From Whitmania pigra (taxonomy: Eukaryota > Annelida > Clitellata > Hirudinida > Haemopidae): DNA of 64,000 bases. Of the stretch, positions 22,780 to 35,873 are shown one piece after another. Numbering within the stretch: position 1 is the stretch's first letter; the number at the start of each line of letters is the position of its first letter. A program made the position numbers and the translations under genes. The notes beneath the pieces are model-generated. The model was not told the origin of the DNA. It saw nothing but the letters and a program-made list of their open reading frames with translations, and did no database searches. The DNA is taken from positions 296,001 through 360,000 of the forward strand of contig JAJTWR010000350.1 of NCBI GenBank assembly GCA_021613335.1, in the 5' to 3' direction.

Positions 22780-25700
22780 GCATTTAAAGCTAAAAATAAA
22801 TTTTAAAAAATCAAAGAAACCCTTTCGTGGTATCATCCTTAGTAACATGAGATTCTTGGTTGCTTGAGTTTGGCAGAGTGCCGTTTTGATGAGAAACCTG
22901 ATCTTCCTTCTTAGCATCGGCCTGGATGGAAGAGGTTGGTGCCACTGGATGGGTCTTGTCCGAGAGGGATTTGAAGCTTCTTGGAGGAACGGGAGGTAGG
23001 TGATTGTCGTTGTTGTGGTGCGAGTTGACGTTGACATCGTCATCCCCGGCACCACCGGTGTCGTCGTCGTCATCACTGTCATCATCGTCGTAATTCTGGT
23101 CATCCGGTTCATAGCTTGCATCATTCTGTTGAAAGCCATGGAGATGTTGTAGCTAATTATAATTAATAATTATCATTATAATATTTCATTTATCAATATT
23201 CATTTTCAAACTATTTGTATAAGTACATTAATAATTCTTAAAATGGCAACACTCAGCAAGAATTCCTAACAATTCCTTTTTTAAACAGATGCTGAAGGCA
23301 TTTCACTAATTAATAGTTCCATAAAAAATATCTCAAAGGTATCAAAGACATCAAATATTTTTAGAAATAAAATACCAAGATTCACTAGAGGGAGGTGTTT
23401 GATCTCGTTATAAACATCATTATTCTGACAAATAATCAGCAACAGAACTCATAATGTAAAAACTATAAGTGCAGTTCTAAGAAATTATGCCTGCTTACAG
23501 CTTATTAATGAATATTGATGTCAAGTTATTTTCTAATAAACTAATTCTATTCCAAAGCATATCATATATACACATCAAGAAATACAACTTGATAATAATT
23601 ATGATAAATTTAGGAAGCAAGGAAACCAAACCCGGCCGAAGAGATTGCGGAAATTCTCAGGTAAGCTGGCATTGATCCTAGAAGCACCTTCTATAATGGC
23701 CAGGTAGGAGAACCTGAGCTGTTCGTGAGTCTGAATGAGACCCATCCTGTACTTCCTCATCTCCATCAGAACATCCAACACCCTCAAGTTGTCGAGGTTT
23801 CCTTCCTTCTCTATCTAAGGAATAAAATAAAATAAAAAAATAATAATAATTTGTTTCCCACTGTTAATGCTCTCCAGCCTAAAACAAACCAGCAGAACAT
23901 CTAAATGTTGTGCTTACAAACTACCTGCACCTTTATACATCTCAAGCAGTTTTATTCAAGGGAGATACAAAAGCCTAAGCTACTCACAAGAACGAGGCAC
24001 GTGTCAGCCAGGCAGAATGTGCCCGACCTCCCGATGCCGGCACTGCAGTGTATGACCGGGGGTCTGCTCGGGTCATCCAAGACTCCAAAACTCCTGACAG
24101 CAAAAAGGAAGTCCAGGAAGGCCGAAGGGGATTCTGGCACTCCGAAGTCCGGCCATGCGGTGTAGTGGAACTGCATCACTCGAACGGATTCCAAAGTCTG
24201 CCAGGAGGATGAAAAGGCATATTGCTCAATTTTCATGCACAAAATGCAGATTTGGTGAAATGGTAATAATTTTAGAAATAGTTTAATAATATATAATATT
24301 TCACAAACTCTTCTATGCCAACAACATGATCTTTCTAAGAAAACAAAGGTTGTTCGATGAAGGATGTCATTCAAAATCAGATTAACAAAAGCCTAGTCAT
24401 TTAAAAATAGATTTTCCAAAAAGCTTTTATTAAACATTGAAATTCTTTTTATAGTTTTTCATTTACTTGCACTTAAAATGAATTTAAACTAAAATCTAAT
24501 GAATTTTGGATTTTGAGGAAATTCCTTGAAGGCACCAACAAAATGTTTTTAAATATTTTATTTTAGTCAGAGATTTTTGAAGGTAATTAAGGAATAAAAA
24601 TAATAATAAAAAATTGATAGCTAATTGTAGTTAAAAACACCAAACTTGTGCTAATTGGCACAAACCAATTTCAACCAGTGGCGGTGTAAAAATAAATGTG
24701 CATGAATATTAATGAACTCCAGCCTTAAAGTAAAATAACTTCAAAATGGTTCAAGATTTTATTAACTATTTTTTTAAAAAGTTTAATAAAAATAGCATCA
24801 ATGATTTAGATTCACATAACATACAGACAGGCATTTGTATATGGACACATATACGATGCTCAGTAATTGTATGGTCTTTCCTTCACATATTGATCCTTTG
24901 TGCAAATTGAAGTGCAGAAAAAGGTTGTATCCAACTAGCCATGGAAAACAAAACCATTTTCATTAATTGATAAATTAAGATTTTGAGAGTCCATGACAAA
25001 ATTCTGTAAATAACAGCAAACACCTGGATTTTCCCAGAAGCAACTGAATTTTCATCATCATTTCCTAGAATAAGTCTGTGATTGTTTTAATGACCAATGA
25101 ACTCCAGTAACATAATCACAAACAACATCAGATGAGAGCGACTTAACAAAGTAATCTAAATGATAACAGTGGCAATAAAAATACTAAGTAAATTTATCTG
25201 TTTTGTTGCAAAAGATCTTGTAAAAGATGAAAACTCAATCCTATCTTATTTGCCCAAGACAATTACAATCAGACCTGTCCATCAAACATTATCACATGAA
25301 ATTGCTGAAGGACAGGATAAGCTGAAAAATGTAATTGCATGTAAATAATAAACTGCCACCACCCACTGCAAAGGAGGCAAGCATCCACACATCCCCTCAG
25401 AGCTTGTTGCACGTACGAGGGATAACAAAAGAAGTTTAAGAACTAATTCCTATAGACAGTGAAACGCATTTAGATTCTTTTCTAAGAAACTACTGATGAC
25501 AACAATGAGGCTACTCCTTCTTTTGAATTTGGTGCGTGATGAACTAACACGTCCTTTTCAAGAGAACTCTAATTCATAAGTCATGCCAATAGCTCCATAC
25601 AAATAAATTATTGATTGACAGCACCATGATCGTTAAACATCAACCACAAAGTCTTTCAATTCCTCATACACTCCATTAGCCTTCAAGTGACAGACTCATC

Positions 25701-28700
25701 AGCTTATTAACTCCAACATTTTCCACTTTGAGTGACAACACAAAAGCACATCTGCACATCCTGCCCTTGATGGATGCACTACTTCTTGGGTACATAAAAG
25801 CTATGAGCAGGAGATGAATGCTTAATAATAATTTATATTAATGTTTAATAAGGACCCATTCATTAATTACAATGTCAACAAAATATCCCAACTAAAGGTT
25901 CATTTCCAGGACTTAGAAGTAAATTGTGAATGGGCTTCAAGTGTTTGAGTGTCATTATTCTCAACAACAATTGATCAGATCCTCTCATCAAAGTAAGTAA
26001 TTGCCTTAACCCATTTATGACGTCACTGTCACTGCAAATAATCGAACCATCATCAAGACCAATGTCATTTGTCATCGTTATTTTATTTCTACTAGTTTCT
26101 CGAATGACATCTGACTTACAAAAAATATGTGTGACATCATAAACAAAAGACTTGTAATCTACTACTACTTTTGTTGGTTAAAATTAAAAAAAAAAGACAC
26201 CCTCATCAATCATGAATGATGTATCTAAGACTTAATTGAAACACAATTAAAGGAAGCTTCAAAGCTATGGATATATATATATATATCTAGGAATGTGACC
26301 ATCAAAATAGAAACATCTCAAAAATGCTAAGAAAAATATGTTGGAATAATTCTTTCACAGAATATTCATCCAGCAAAAGATAAAATTGATTTCAACATAT
26401 TATCAGATGCAGCTTCAGATTTAATAATTACTAGGAGGAGCTCTTATACATGATATTGAAGTTTATCATAACAACTCATGCTTATCATTTGATTGACTTT
26501 GATTTTTAAATTGTTTGATTTGACAACTTTTGTAAATGGATTGGGTAAATGCAGATAACATCAAAGACAACTTGCATCAACCAGATTGAAACCAATCAAA
26601 TACAATTAATGAGTCCTCAGCCATAACTATGCAAACTATCAACGTAACATAACATTTATTGATCCCACAAAGCCCATAGAATCATTATTTGCAAATGCAC
26701 TCATTTTGCAAAGGCCAGCTGAGTAAATATGATGAACAGCACACAATGAACTGTTGCTTTTTTTTACATAATTTATTGCCAGAACCAACAACCTGCTCAA
26801 TTAGAATATATTAGTTAATAATTGAACTGCACAGATAAGCTCAGACCTTTAAAAAAGCTCAGAAATGAATTTTGAATAGCAATCCCAGTTTGCATTCAAT
26901 CTGTCTCAGTGGTTTGAGATAAGAGTTGAAAATTAAAGTGATTTCATTACATCTTTCTCATCATTATGAATTTATGCCAACTTTTAGCTAGAAGCAAAAA
27001 AAGGGTCATCTCCCTCCCCCTTTAAAAAAAAAGCTGAAACAACATTTCTTTCATTAAAAATCATCTCAACAAGATTTCAACAACCTATACATTCTGGATG
27101 GTAGCCAAACTTGGTTAATATAAGTTGAAATGTTGAACTTTAAAATATATGAAAATAGTTTCAGACATTGAGACAAACAAGTTAAAGATCAAACCTCCGT
27201 GTTCTGAAGATGGAAGACTCTGATGGTGAATTCGTAATTTGACGTCAACTCCTCGATGAAAGTCACCTTCAATGCCACTTCATCAAACACCATTTCATCA
27301 TCACCATCAGATCCAGTAGGGTAGTACTGGTGGCATTTGATCTGCACAGATTAAAGGCAAGTAACCATGAAAGTCCATTAACATAGCAAAGTGCATAGAA
27401 GAGCCTTAAATCATTGAAATGCAATTCCATTCAGGTAGTAAATATCTCGGTGACAAAGGTATCTATGTCAACGTGTGCATATTTGGTCCGATCTGCATGT
27501 TCAGAATGCTCCAAACTATTTAAGTAATATTTGTGGCAATATTTTGCAAATAAATCAGAATTATCTCCAGAAATGCAAGCAATCCAACCAACAATAAGCT
27601 TTTAAAGTCTTCAACTATACTAGAAAATAGCCCGAAGAAAGAATTTTTCAAATACAGGCAACATCGTGCTTCCGTGAATTATTATTTTCTCCTTGCCAGG
27701 AAGCAGCTCAAAATGTCCAAAGATGTTAAGCATCAAAGAGGGTCTTATCTCAGGTGTTGAACACATATTTCAAGATGTTAAATCAAGGAAAATGGAATAC
27801 ATAAAGTAACTGCAGCCAATGGTTTTATTCTTATGGGAATTTAGTTTGGTTTCAATCAACTTTTCAATTGGTGGAATTGGTTCATTACCAGAACTACTCG
27901 ACATTTATTAAAATGTTACCAGGAAAAAGTAAAACAGTGGCAACCATTTAATCTAATCTCTAAACTTCCATACAGAAACGACTGAATGACACATCAATTA
28001 AATTGAAATTTACAGAACAAATCATTCATAATTCCTAGCTGATTGACAATAAAATTGGAGTTGAGAGTGCAAACTAACATGTCCCTTCTCAATAATCCTG
28101 TTCAACATCAGTATTGCTCTGCTTTTCTGTTCCCAAATCATGAGCCAGAAGTGCCCTGAAGTGCTAGGAAGAGGACCCTGTGCAGAAGGAAAAACATTCA
28201 CAACTTGTCTGCTTTTGTCGAGCGGTCAAACAAAAACATAAAAAACACAAAATTGCAGTCAAATTATCAGAGTAACAACTTTCTCTTGTGTGAATGCATT
28301 TGTAGATGTTTGTCAATGTCTGGGTGCATGTATGTGAGGATGTTTGTTAATGTCTGTGTCAGCAAAATTAATGACAGGAGGGATGGATGAGTCAGTGGTT
28401 CAAATGCTGCTGGGGAAGCATGCATATCAAGTTGCAGTGAGGTCAGAAATATATTTCAAGGTCCAATTTGATGATGATGATAATGATGATGATGACAATA
28501 AAAGAAAGCTGCCCATTATGTTCAACCATCAAGTTGTTGAAAAATTCTGACCTGAGTCAGGATGTAGGCTCTTTTAGCTGCATCATATTTGACCAGACTT
28601 GCATTTATATAATCAATGTTATTCTTAGTGAGGCATATTCTGCTGTAGTCATCTGCAAAACAGTTTCAGCAATCTTATAAATGTCAATTGACAACAATCA

Positions 28701-29936
28701 TCATGACAGATAACAAAATTTTCCACTGACAGAATGATTTCAAAAAATGAGTCAAAATTGATCACAATTTGCAGCTCAAATAAATATAGAGATTAGGCCT
28801 TACATGGACTGACATCCCCATATCTGTTTCTGTTTTTGAACTCTGGCTTCTTTGAAACTTTCAAACTGTAATCATGTTGCATCATGGCATCCATCCTGAT
28901 TTTCTTTGAAAAGAAATAAAAATGACATTCCAGTGGATAATTCACCTTGGATGTTGATAATAAGATAACAGGCTCAAACAAAAGTATTTAATATTCTATA
29001 TATAAAGGCATTAGCAATTAGCATTAAATCATTTAAAACCATTTCAAACAAATTCTGTTTATTATCTCAATGGCAACAGTGCATGTTATGAAATACTGTC
29101 TTAAAAGCCATGGAGAGCTGAAATTGCTAGAAATTCTGAGAAAGAATCCCAATAAGAATATTGTGCCAAACGACACGGTTTTCTTCCAGGAAATCTTTCC
29201 GACTCAAAATTAAAGAAACTCATCCAAGCAAACAAATGCATAAAATATCTGTCCATCATTCATCCACTCTGATGTTCAAAGCAAATAGAGATGATCTCCA
29301 TTATTGCATCAATCTCATTCCTTCTAAATGTTACAAGTCAAGTTATCTTAACAACATATTCTGACTCCACAATCTCCTACTTTTCAATAAATCATCAATA
29401 TGGCAAACTACTTCACTTTGTAGTTAGTGACAATATTTATAGTAAGTTATTTATTATACTAACACTAGTGAAAGACTGTTGGTAAGATGACATATTTAAT
29501 TAGAATTTTAGAGTAAGAAAATAAAACAAATGGCAACAGCTAAGAATGGTGGATTAATTAGAAGATGCCTTTGTATCCAATTTTGATACATAAGATACTC
29601 AAACAAAAATGGATAATCTAGGTGAACATCTAGGTGAGTAAACTTAAAAAGCACAATACTTAATAGAATACAAGTTACAGATCTTATTTCAAGATGATGG
29701 TAATCTGTAAAAACTAAATATGCTTAGAAATTTCGTGGTTCTAAATGTCATTGAATCATATGCACCATACCAGTAAGTTAACGTTAATTGATTTGTCAAA
29801 AACAATCGAATGTCAAAAGCCCCAATACTGATAAAATTCAAATTTAATTTTACTACAAAAATAAATACTTTACCGTGAACACGTTTAGCCAGCTATTACT
29901 TTCATCAAATAATAGAAGTTCTTCGATTGGTCCCAT
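22098..29936 (-). CDS. PTPN1/PTPN2-type non-receptor tyrosine phosphatase
   Basis: Nine exons in consistent phase: 29874-29936, 28804-28903, 28552-28652, 28079-28177, 27195-27341, 23988-24197, 23632-23814, 22821-23125 and 22098-22314, about 474 residues. It dephosphorylates phosphotyrosine on receptors and kinases; PTP1B and TC-PTP damp insulin, JAK/STAT and growth-factor signals. Seen in order: the pTyr loop [20 protein letters not shown], the WPD loop ([12 protein letters not shown], Asp about 187), the P-loop [14 protein letters not shown] (Cys about 221) and the Q-loop region [13 protein letters not shown]. Exon 8 gives an Asp-rich linker and a proline motif LPPVPPRS, a likely SH3 ligand. 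Exon 9 has a basic helix ([13 protein letters not shown]) and a C-terminal hydrophobic anchor, [19 protein letters not shown], as in ER-bound PTP1B. Reading past the exon 8 donor gives Gly-Phe-Leu-stop (TGA at 22811-22813), a possible soluble form. The largest intron is about 3.0 kb. Confidence 0.93.
22718..22790. repeat. (AAT)n microsatellite
   Basis: A nearly pure AAT/ATA trinucleotide run inside the last intron of the phosphatase gene. A shorter (ATT)n tract lies near 22345-22382. Confidence 0.9.
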
Positions 29937-30544
29937 GGTTCAAAATTTTGAGCCGATTTTAATTTAAACGAACTCTTTCTCAGTCAAAAATTTCAAATTT
30001 CCTTAAAAACCTAAAAATTCATCTAACGACCCTCATCAAAAATTGTCCTCGCGAACAATGCAGAAACAAAAAATACCAAGAAACCTTCGCCCAAGACCGC
30101 CATACGCATGGCTACCGAATGTTTTCAATGTCGGGGACGCGTTTTTATAAAGTTTATTTAATTTAACAAACTACTTACATTGAATGCAAATTTTATTAAA
30201 AAACATTGAAACTAGTATTAATACGTAATTTTAAAGATTCTTTTTCTAAATGTATGCGTATGTAAAATGATTCATGAATTCCACTTAAACCAAACTTTTA
30301 CGTAAACTTTTGTGCAGACACAAATGGTTATTGATTGATTATTTAAATTGTGTACATTTTCTGTAGAATTAATAGTAAACAATTTCACTCTTTCAAATTT
30401 AAATTAATTTGATCGCTTTCTATTTTGTTCAAAATATTCATTTCAATAAATTAAATTGAGACTTTCAAATGATTAGTGGAAGAATTAACAATAACCAGAC
30501 AAAAGGTGTGAAACCACTTCGATAACTCATTAACTCGGCTAGGC

Positions 30545-30889
30545 TCAGCTGGAGTTAGCCCGTTCCAGACCTGCAGTCCAATAATGTCGATAGACATCAT
30601 CATCATCATCATCATCCCCGCTGATATTATCGTCAGTGTCACTTTTAGTCAAGTTGTGATAATTTGGCGATGGAACGACGTTTACCCTCGCATTCCCTAC
30701 TGGGCACGAATGAAAGACAGGAGGGACGGCGCATGACCCAGGACAAAGTTGAACATTAATGTAATTATCATGAAGAAATAAGAAAAGTTTAAAGTGATTG
30801 AATCTACGCAGCAGACGTAGCAAATAGTTCGCCCCCAAAATGACCTCCTCGCTAACGGGATTGTGATGTTTACGTGGCACTGACAGCAT
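30545..30889 (-). CDS. hypothetical 114-aa ORF, doubtful
   Basis: An uninterrupted frame about 0.6 kb upstream of the phosphatase start. It has a Leu/Phe-rich first half (YLLRLLRRFNHFKLFLFL), a Cys/Pro centre (QLCPGSCAVPPVFHSC) and a run of seven Asp. Its GC content is above the local average, but I recognise no domain and see no flanking splice sites. The Asp run comes from a (CAT)n-type repeat, which can create such frames by chance. It could be a small gene, an exon or noise. Confidence 0.25.
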   Translation of the reverse strand: MLSVPRKHHNPVSEEVILGANYLLRLLRRFNHFKLFLFLHDNYINVQLCPGSCAVPPVFHSCPVGNARVNVVPSPNYHNLTKSDTDDNISGDDDDDDDVYRHYWTAGLERANSS

Positions 30890-30899
30890 CGTACCAGGG

Positions 30900-31417
30900 G
30901 ACGTGTTTGTTAACTAATTACTCAGCTTTTGTTTCAGATACGTCGCTTGCGCTAGTGCAAACCAGGTTGTGAGAAAATTAAGACTATTATTATTATTATG
31001 AGTTAGTCCACAATTTTCCAGCCCATTAACATAGCTTAACATAACTTATAGTGGTTCAAGAATGTCTGCTATAATTCATATTCTATTAATGCTCCATTGC
31101 ATTGGAGGACCAAACATGCGACTGTTTCCCCCCTCGTGCTATTCCATTCCCCAGATATTCTTTCCATCTTTTTTTCAGCCTCTCACATAATTACTTAAGT
31201 CAAGTGGATCAGGACTAGAGTGACAAAACCCGACACAAAACACCATTGAACTCAAAATTCAACAAACGACAAACTAAAGTCTGCTTCGAAATCAAATTCC
31301 ATTGGCTAATGATGAGGATACCTGTAAAAATAAAATCAGAAGCAGCTGAGAGATTCAATTGGCGCAATGTAAGCCTACTTAATATGTAGACTATAATAAT
31401 ATGATATTTTAAACTAG
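30900..31417. other. intergenic
   Basis: No gene seen. It contains a short ATT run near 30987 and presumably the 3' UTR of the gene starting at 33991. Confidence 0.4.
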
Positions 31418-33991
31418 TTATACGAAGCACTTGAGAGGCGATTCATACAAGCTCTCCTCTGAATCTATAGTTTCTCCTTCCAGGCACTGCTCATCCAACT
31501 TTCGATTAAATTTTACATCTGCTGACAGGAATTCTTGAGCAACCGAATATTTCAGCTCAGGTGTTCGGTTGTCAATGGGTTTTTCGAAACCATTCTCTCC
31601 TCCCAATTGGGCATTGGAGGCTGCAGAAAAAATGCTTATTATAATATTATTATAACGAATCACGTTAAAACAAACGAACACCTTACTAACATCTTCTTAT
31701 CTCATTAGAATATTCTAATGGACCATCCGAAAAAACTGGTAGGAATGAACTCATAACGCCAGTATTTGGACTTGTTAGTTGTTCGCGACTTCGTATGTTT
31801 TCATGGCTGTTATCTACATTGCGACCAAATTTCTGAAAATTCTTTTTGATCGATAAATCGAGTACTTTCGGAGTATCATCTTCTGCAACAGGTTCATTAA
31901 GCACGTGTTCGATGACTTGTTTTAGAGGAGTAGTACAAACATCCGCCGTTTGTTTTGGAGACGATATGGTTTGACATGCAACATCTCTTAACGAAAAGTC
32001 GATCTTGTGGAGAGACTTCATTTCGTTCAAATCCGTTTGACATTCAACATCGCAGCTCCTCTTCAAAGGGAATGACTGACAAGCACTGGGTGTTTCATGT
32101 TCTTTCACGAAATTTAAATAAGAATTAGTATTTATTCCACTTGAGAACTCTAAACTTAAATCTTTTCCTTCTATGTTCTCTTCTTTGATCCTGGAGGTAC
32201 TTTCACTCTTTTTAGGAATGATGTTGGCGCAATGCTCAACTTTCATGAAGCCCTCATGCATTGCAGAGTTATCATTCGTTTGCAAATTGTAAATTTCAGT
32301 ATTATTCGCTGAAGCTCTTTTTTCATGACAATGTGCTATTGACCATACATTTGAAATTAAAGCTTCTGTTATTTTGTCCTCCCAGTTTGCTTTTAAATGT
32401 TTTGTATCAATTTCAGATTTGTCCATTTTTGAAGCAAAACTTGAAGAATGAGTATGTTCTTTCTCAAAGATATTTACAGCCTGATGATTCTTGAGCATCT
32501 CTTGGGAGCTCTTATTTGGGGAGTTATCACTAACAACGTCTTCACCTTCACAAGGTGATGACGTGTAGGAAAAACATGAACGTTCCACAAAGCATTCCTC
32601 GTCACCTCTAATTTCCATCTATTTAATAACGACACTAAATTAAAAATTTAAAAAACCCACTAAGTTTGTGTGAGAAATAAATTCTATCTAACCTCCACAC
32701 TAGTTTGAAAGCATCCACTTGACACATTAGGCTTTTCCCCCTTGTGGTTCTGTTCAAAAAGATTCAGAGCAATTGAACCATTCTTGAAAGTGTCAGACAT
32801 ATTTGTCATCTCCAATCTATTTTTGACATCACTTGATACATGGTCATTAAAAGTGACTATTTTTGAACTCTTAGAAGGACGAACAAGTGGAGATTCGAGG
32901 TATTCACCAACTTGTTTCACTATTTTATCATCTTTCCAAGAACTAGAGGCTTGGGTCAAAATGCTTGTCTGATGGGTGCTTAAAAAATTAATTGTGTTAA
33001 AACCCACTTCCTTGCTAGAATATGTTGCACCAGCCTCATTTGACACAACAGGACAAGTATTATTTAGATTTCTTGAAGTGAAGTCAATTGATCTCCTCAA
33101 GGATGCCATCTTCCCTAAATCATCATGCTTAAGAAAAAATGGTTGATCCTTTTCATTGTCTATTAATCTCTGATGTTTATCTACTTGTGAAGTCTCCATA
33201 AAATTACAAATTTTGCGACAATGATTTTTTCCATATCTTCTCGGATTCATCTTGAAAATAAGTGTGCTTATGGTCATTATTTTTAAACATTCTTCAAAAT
33301 TAATTTTTAATCGCAAATTATTCTATAAACCTTTTCATTTGGTTTTGATGGGGATGAAGTAGAGATATAACTGCTAGCTGTGCTGTTATTGATGCAGCCA
33401 TTTATCTTTATCTTTGGTATTCTATAAACAAAACATATCGATAAATATTGCGCTTGAACAAATGCGCAATTTCAAAAATTGCCTGGATGATCTTGATAAC
33501 TTATCCAAATCAACTGAATGGTATTTAGGTGAGCTCCTGCGATCCAGATTAACTTTGTTGACAATTACTCTTCCTGGTATGCCACAAAAAGTTTAAATTT
33601 ATAAATAGTTTGCAGAACAGGATTTGTATACCTCTTTTGCGGCTAGTCTCCTCGGCCAAACAAAATATTCGCTGTAAGTCGAGATTCTTGACAAGCTTGA
33701 CATTTGTTTTAAGCTTTTCATTTGAAATTGACGACGAAAAGGGATTATCGCTTTTAACATCTTTTTTAGCAAACCATTCCTGTTCGATATATTATAATAG
33801 GGTCAAACAATTTTAAAATACATGCTAAGACACCTGCTTGGGATAGAAAAATGTATAATGGTGTTTCGGACAGAAACATAACAAAATAATTAAACAAAAG
33901 ATGACATTCAGATCTAGACAATTGAAATACAAGCCTGCTCTCGTTTTTTAATAGCATCCTCTCTTTTGTTCGCATACCTCACCCAATTCAT
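31418..33991 (-). CDS. unrecognised protein, about 685 aa, seven exons
   Basis: Seven exons keep phase throughout: 33935-33991, 33632-33779, 33501-33573, 33331-33421, 32693-33250, 31691-32618 and 31418-31620. The start MNWVRYANKREDAIKKREQ is charged and helix-like; most of the rest is polar, rich in Ser, Asn, Glu and Lys with scattered Cys, and looks disordered. Short motifs include KVLDLSIKK, close to the PxDLS signal used to bind the CtBP corepressor, and the C-terminus SLYESPLKCFV. No folded domain, signal peptide or membrane segment is seen. The exon 1 to 2 joint needs a non-consensus GC donor (CAG then GCTTGT) to hold frame, and the exon 3 donor (GTTATC) is weak, so the N-terminal part is less sure than the two long exons. 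I do not recognise the family; a nuclear or scaffold role would be a guess. Confidence 0.6.
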
Positions 33992-34612
33992 CTCTTGGCG
34001 CCTACCGAAAACAAACAAGCAGACAATTATTCCCTATTCCGCCGGGGCCCGACTCAATCGATATTTATATTAGCTAAGATTTTTTATAATTTTAGATTAT
34101 ATTTTATCTAAACAACGTTTTAAAAATTATTTAACAATTTACATAAAATAAAATAATTATTTGAGTTAAGCAATTCGATTTGAGATGTAATGTAAAAATT
34201 CTCAGCAAGTGGTTAAACATTTCAATGCAATTTTATGAACTCTAACATATTTAAAATATTTTCCAGTATTATGTGTTTTAATTTGTTATGTGCACACGTA
34301 TTTTATTTTTAACCGATCAACTGGATTACGTACGAGACTAAAAGTTGTAATAACAGGCAAATCCGGTTGAAATTTCTTTTTGAGCATGTTTACCTTAATG
34401 AAGACAGAGACAATAAACTCTGTTAGCTGATAACAAAACATTTCTTAGATTCTTTTTTAAATGCAACCGAAAAATATCTGAATAATACATTTATCTGCTT
34501 TATTGTGGGGAGGGAAAGTAATGCAAACCTTGTAGGGAACTTCCTAAATTTTTTTTGAAATTAGGATATGACTTTTTTGAATGACAGTCACTCAAATTAT
34601 GCCACTTATTCA
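33992..34612. other. intergenic
   Basis: AT-rich sequence upstream of the unrecognised gene, presumably including its promoter. Nothing else supported. Confidence 0.4.
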
Positions 34613-34989
34613 CAGTGGCAACCAGCGAAAAATGCTGGGGGGCCTCAAGTTTAGAAAAGGGACGAAAGCCTGATGCAGTCGAAAAATGTTTGAAACTGTT
34701 CAAATCAAAACTACTAATTATAATTAATAAAGAATTAAAGATAGAACAGATTATTATTATTATGAGTTTGACTATCTTCCCTCTGCAGTCTTTTTTTGTA
34801 TTTTTAATAATTTATCAATGATACAAAAGAAAGAAAATCAATGATCATAAATTCATGAAGTAACAGGGTTCGTGATTGTTGTGCCTATGGCATATTGAGA
34901 ATTCCCCCCCCCCCCCCCACCAAAAAAACATCGGATTTGGAAAAATTGCAGGATCCCCCCAGCCCCCTTCCCCCCTGGTTGCGCCACTG
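34613..34989. mobile_element. hAT-type MITE with 8-bp target duplication
   Basis: The 377-bp element starts CAGTGGCAACCAG and ends CTGGTTGCGCCACTG, imperfect inverted repeats of hAT type. It is flanked by the identical octamer CTTATTCA at 34605-34612 and 34990-34997. There is no coding capacity. Internally it has an ATT run and a poly-C tract near 34903-34919. Confidence 0.88.
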
Positions 34990-35455
34990 CTTATTCACTT
35001 TACAACTTTTGTCTCTTCGAAAGGGTAATTGTGGTTTGAGGGTTTGCGGCTCGTGACGGTAAAAAATTTGTTTAGGGTTTGTCGATCATGGGTGCTCTGT
35101 CTTTGAAGTTAATAATTTAAAAATGAACTTGGAACAAAATTCAATAAGTCTCCCAAGAATTTAACATTAATTTAAAATCACGTGCGAATGCTAACGATGA
35201 CACATGTTTGAAAGTCGTCGTTTAACTCAAACTTTGAACAACTGCTTTAAACAGAATATTTGTTGCAATGTAATTTGATTGAAAATTAAATTCAAAGCAA
35301 TGAATCTTTAATTTTGGTTCAATCCAATTTGTTTTCAAATATCAGCAAATATTGGCTAAATTGTGAATCTTCAGGTTTGAGGCACATTTCTTTTAAAGTC
35401 GCGGTTCGACTGAAATAAAGATGTGATTAATTTAAAACAGATTTAGAAAGAAAAA

Positions 35456-35873
35456 TTATAATTTACAAATTGATGACCAACTTTCTTTCATGTCATTACA
35501 TATGCAAGTTGGACACCCCTGTTCATCCAATTCAAATCCAAAAGGGCAAAATATCTTGGGGCATATCGTCATTTTGCAGTCAGGAAATACTACAATACGA
35601 ATTTCAATGTCAAGTTAATTTTGACAAAATATATAAATAATCAAGTAACAAATCAAGAATTATTAAAAACTTCTATAGTTAATTCGATAACACTTGGTCA
35701 TCTATTACATAATTGGGTTCATATATTCCAGCTCAATGTTATCATAGCGATCAGGAATTGCATTTAACGAAATCAAATTTTTACATGACTTTAAAGCTTT
35801 TCTCACCTTTTAGTTGAACTTGTGGAAACATAACTACACAGAATATCAGAAGAATGGGATTGAGAAGTATCAT
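35456..35873 (-). CDS. small secreted antistasin-domain peptide, 66 aa
   Basis: Two short exons in matching phase. Exon 1 (35807-35873) encodes a signal peptide, MILLNPILLIFCVVMFPQVQ, with donor GTGAGA. Exon 2 (35456-35589) follows acceptor TATTGTAG and encodes a Cys-rich segment with the spacing of an antistasin half-domain: CKMTICPKIFC, then GCPTCIC, and a stop soon after. Antistasin domains often inhibit serine proteases in extracellular fluids. Here only one six-Cys core plus a trailing Cys is present, shorter than the usual ten-Cys repeat, so inhibition is not assured. The peptide could be longer if a donor near the end (GAAAGTTG, then GTCATC) is used to reach another exon. Confidence 0.6.

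Noticed and set aside
22702..23139. 145-aa Thr/Met/Tyr-rich minus-strand frame
   Set aside because: Wrong frame of phosphatase exon 8 running into a microsatellite; the phased frame gives the acidic linker and LPPVPPRS.
28344..28680. Met/Asp-rich + strand frames
   Set aside because: Created by a GATGATGAT repeat, overlapping phosphatase exon 3 on the other strand.
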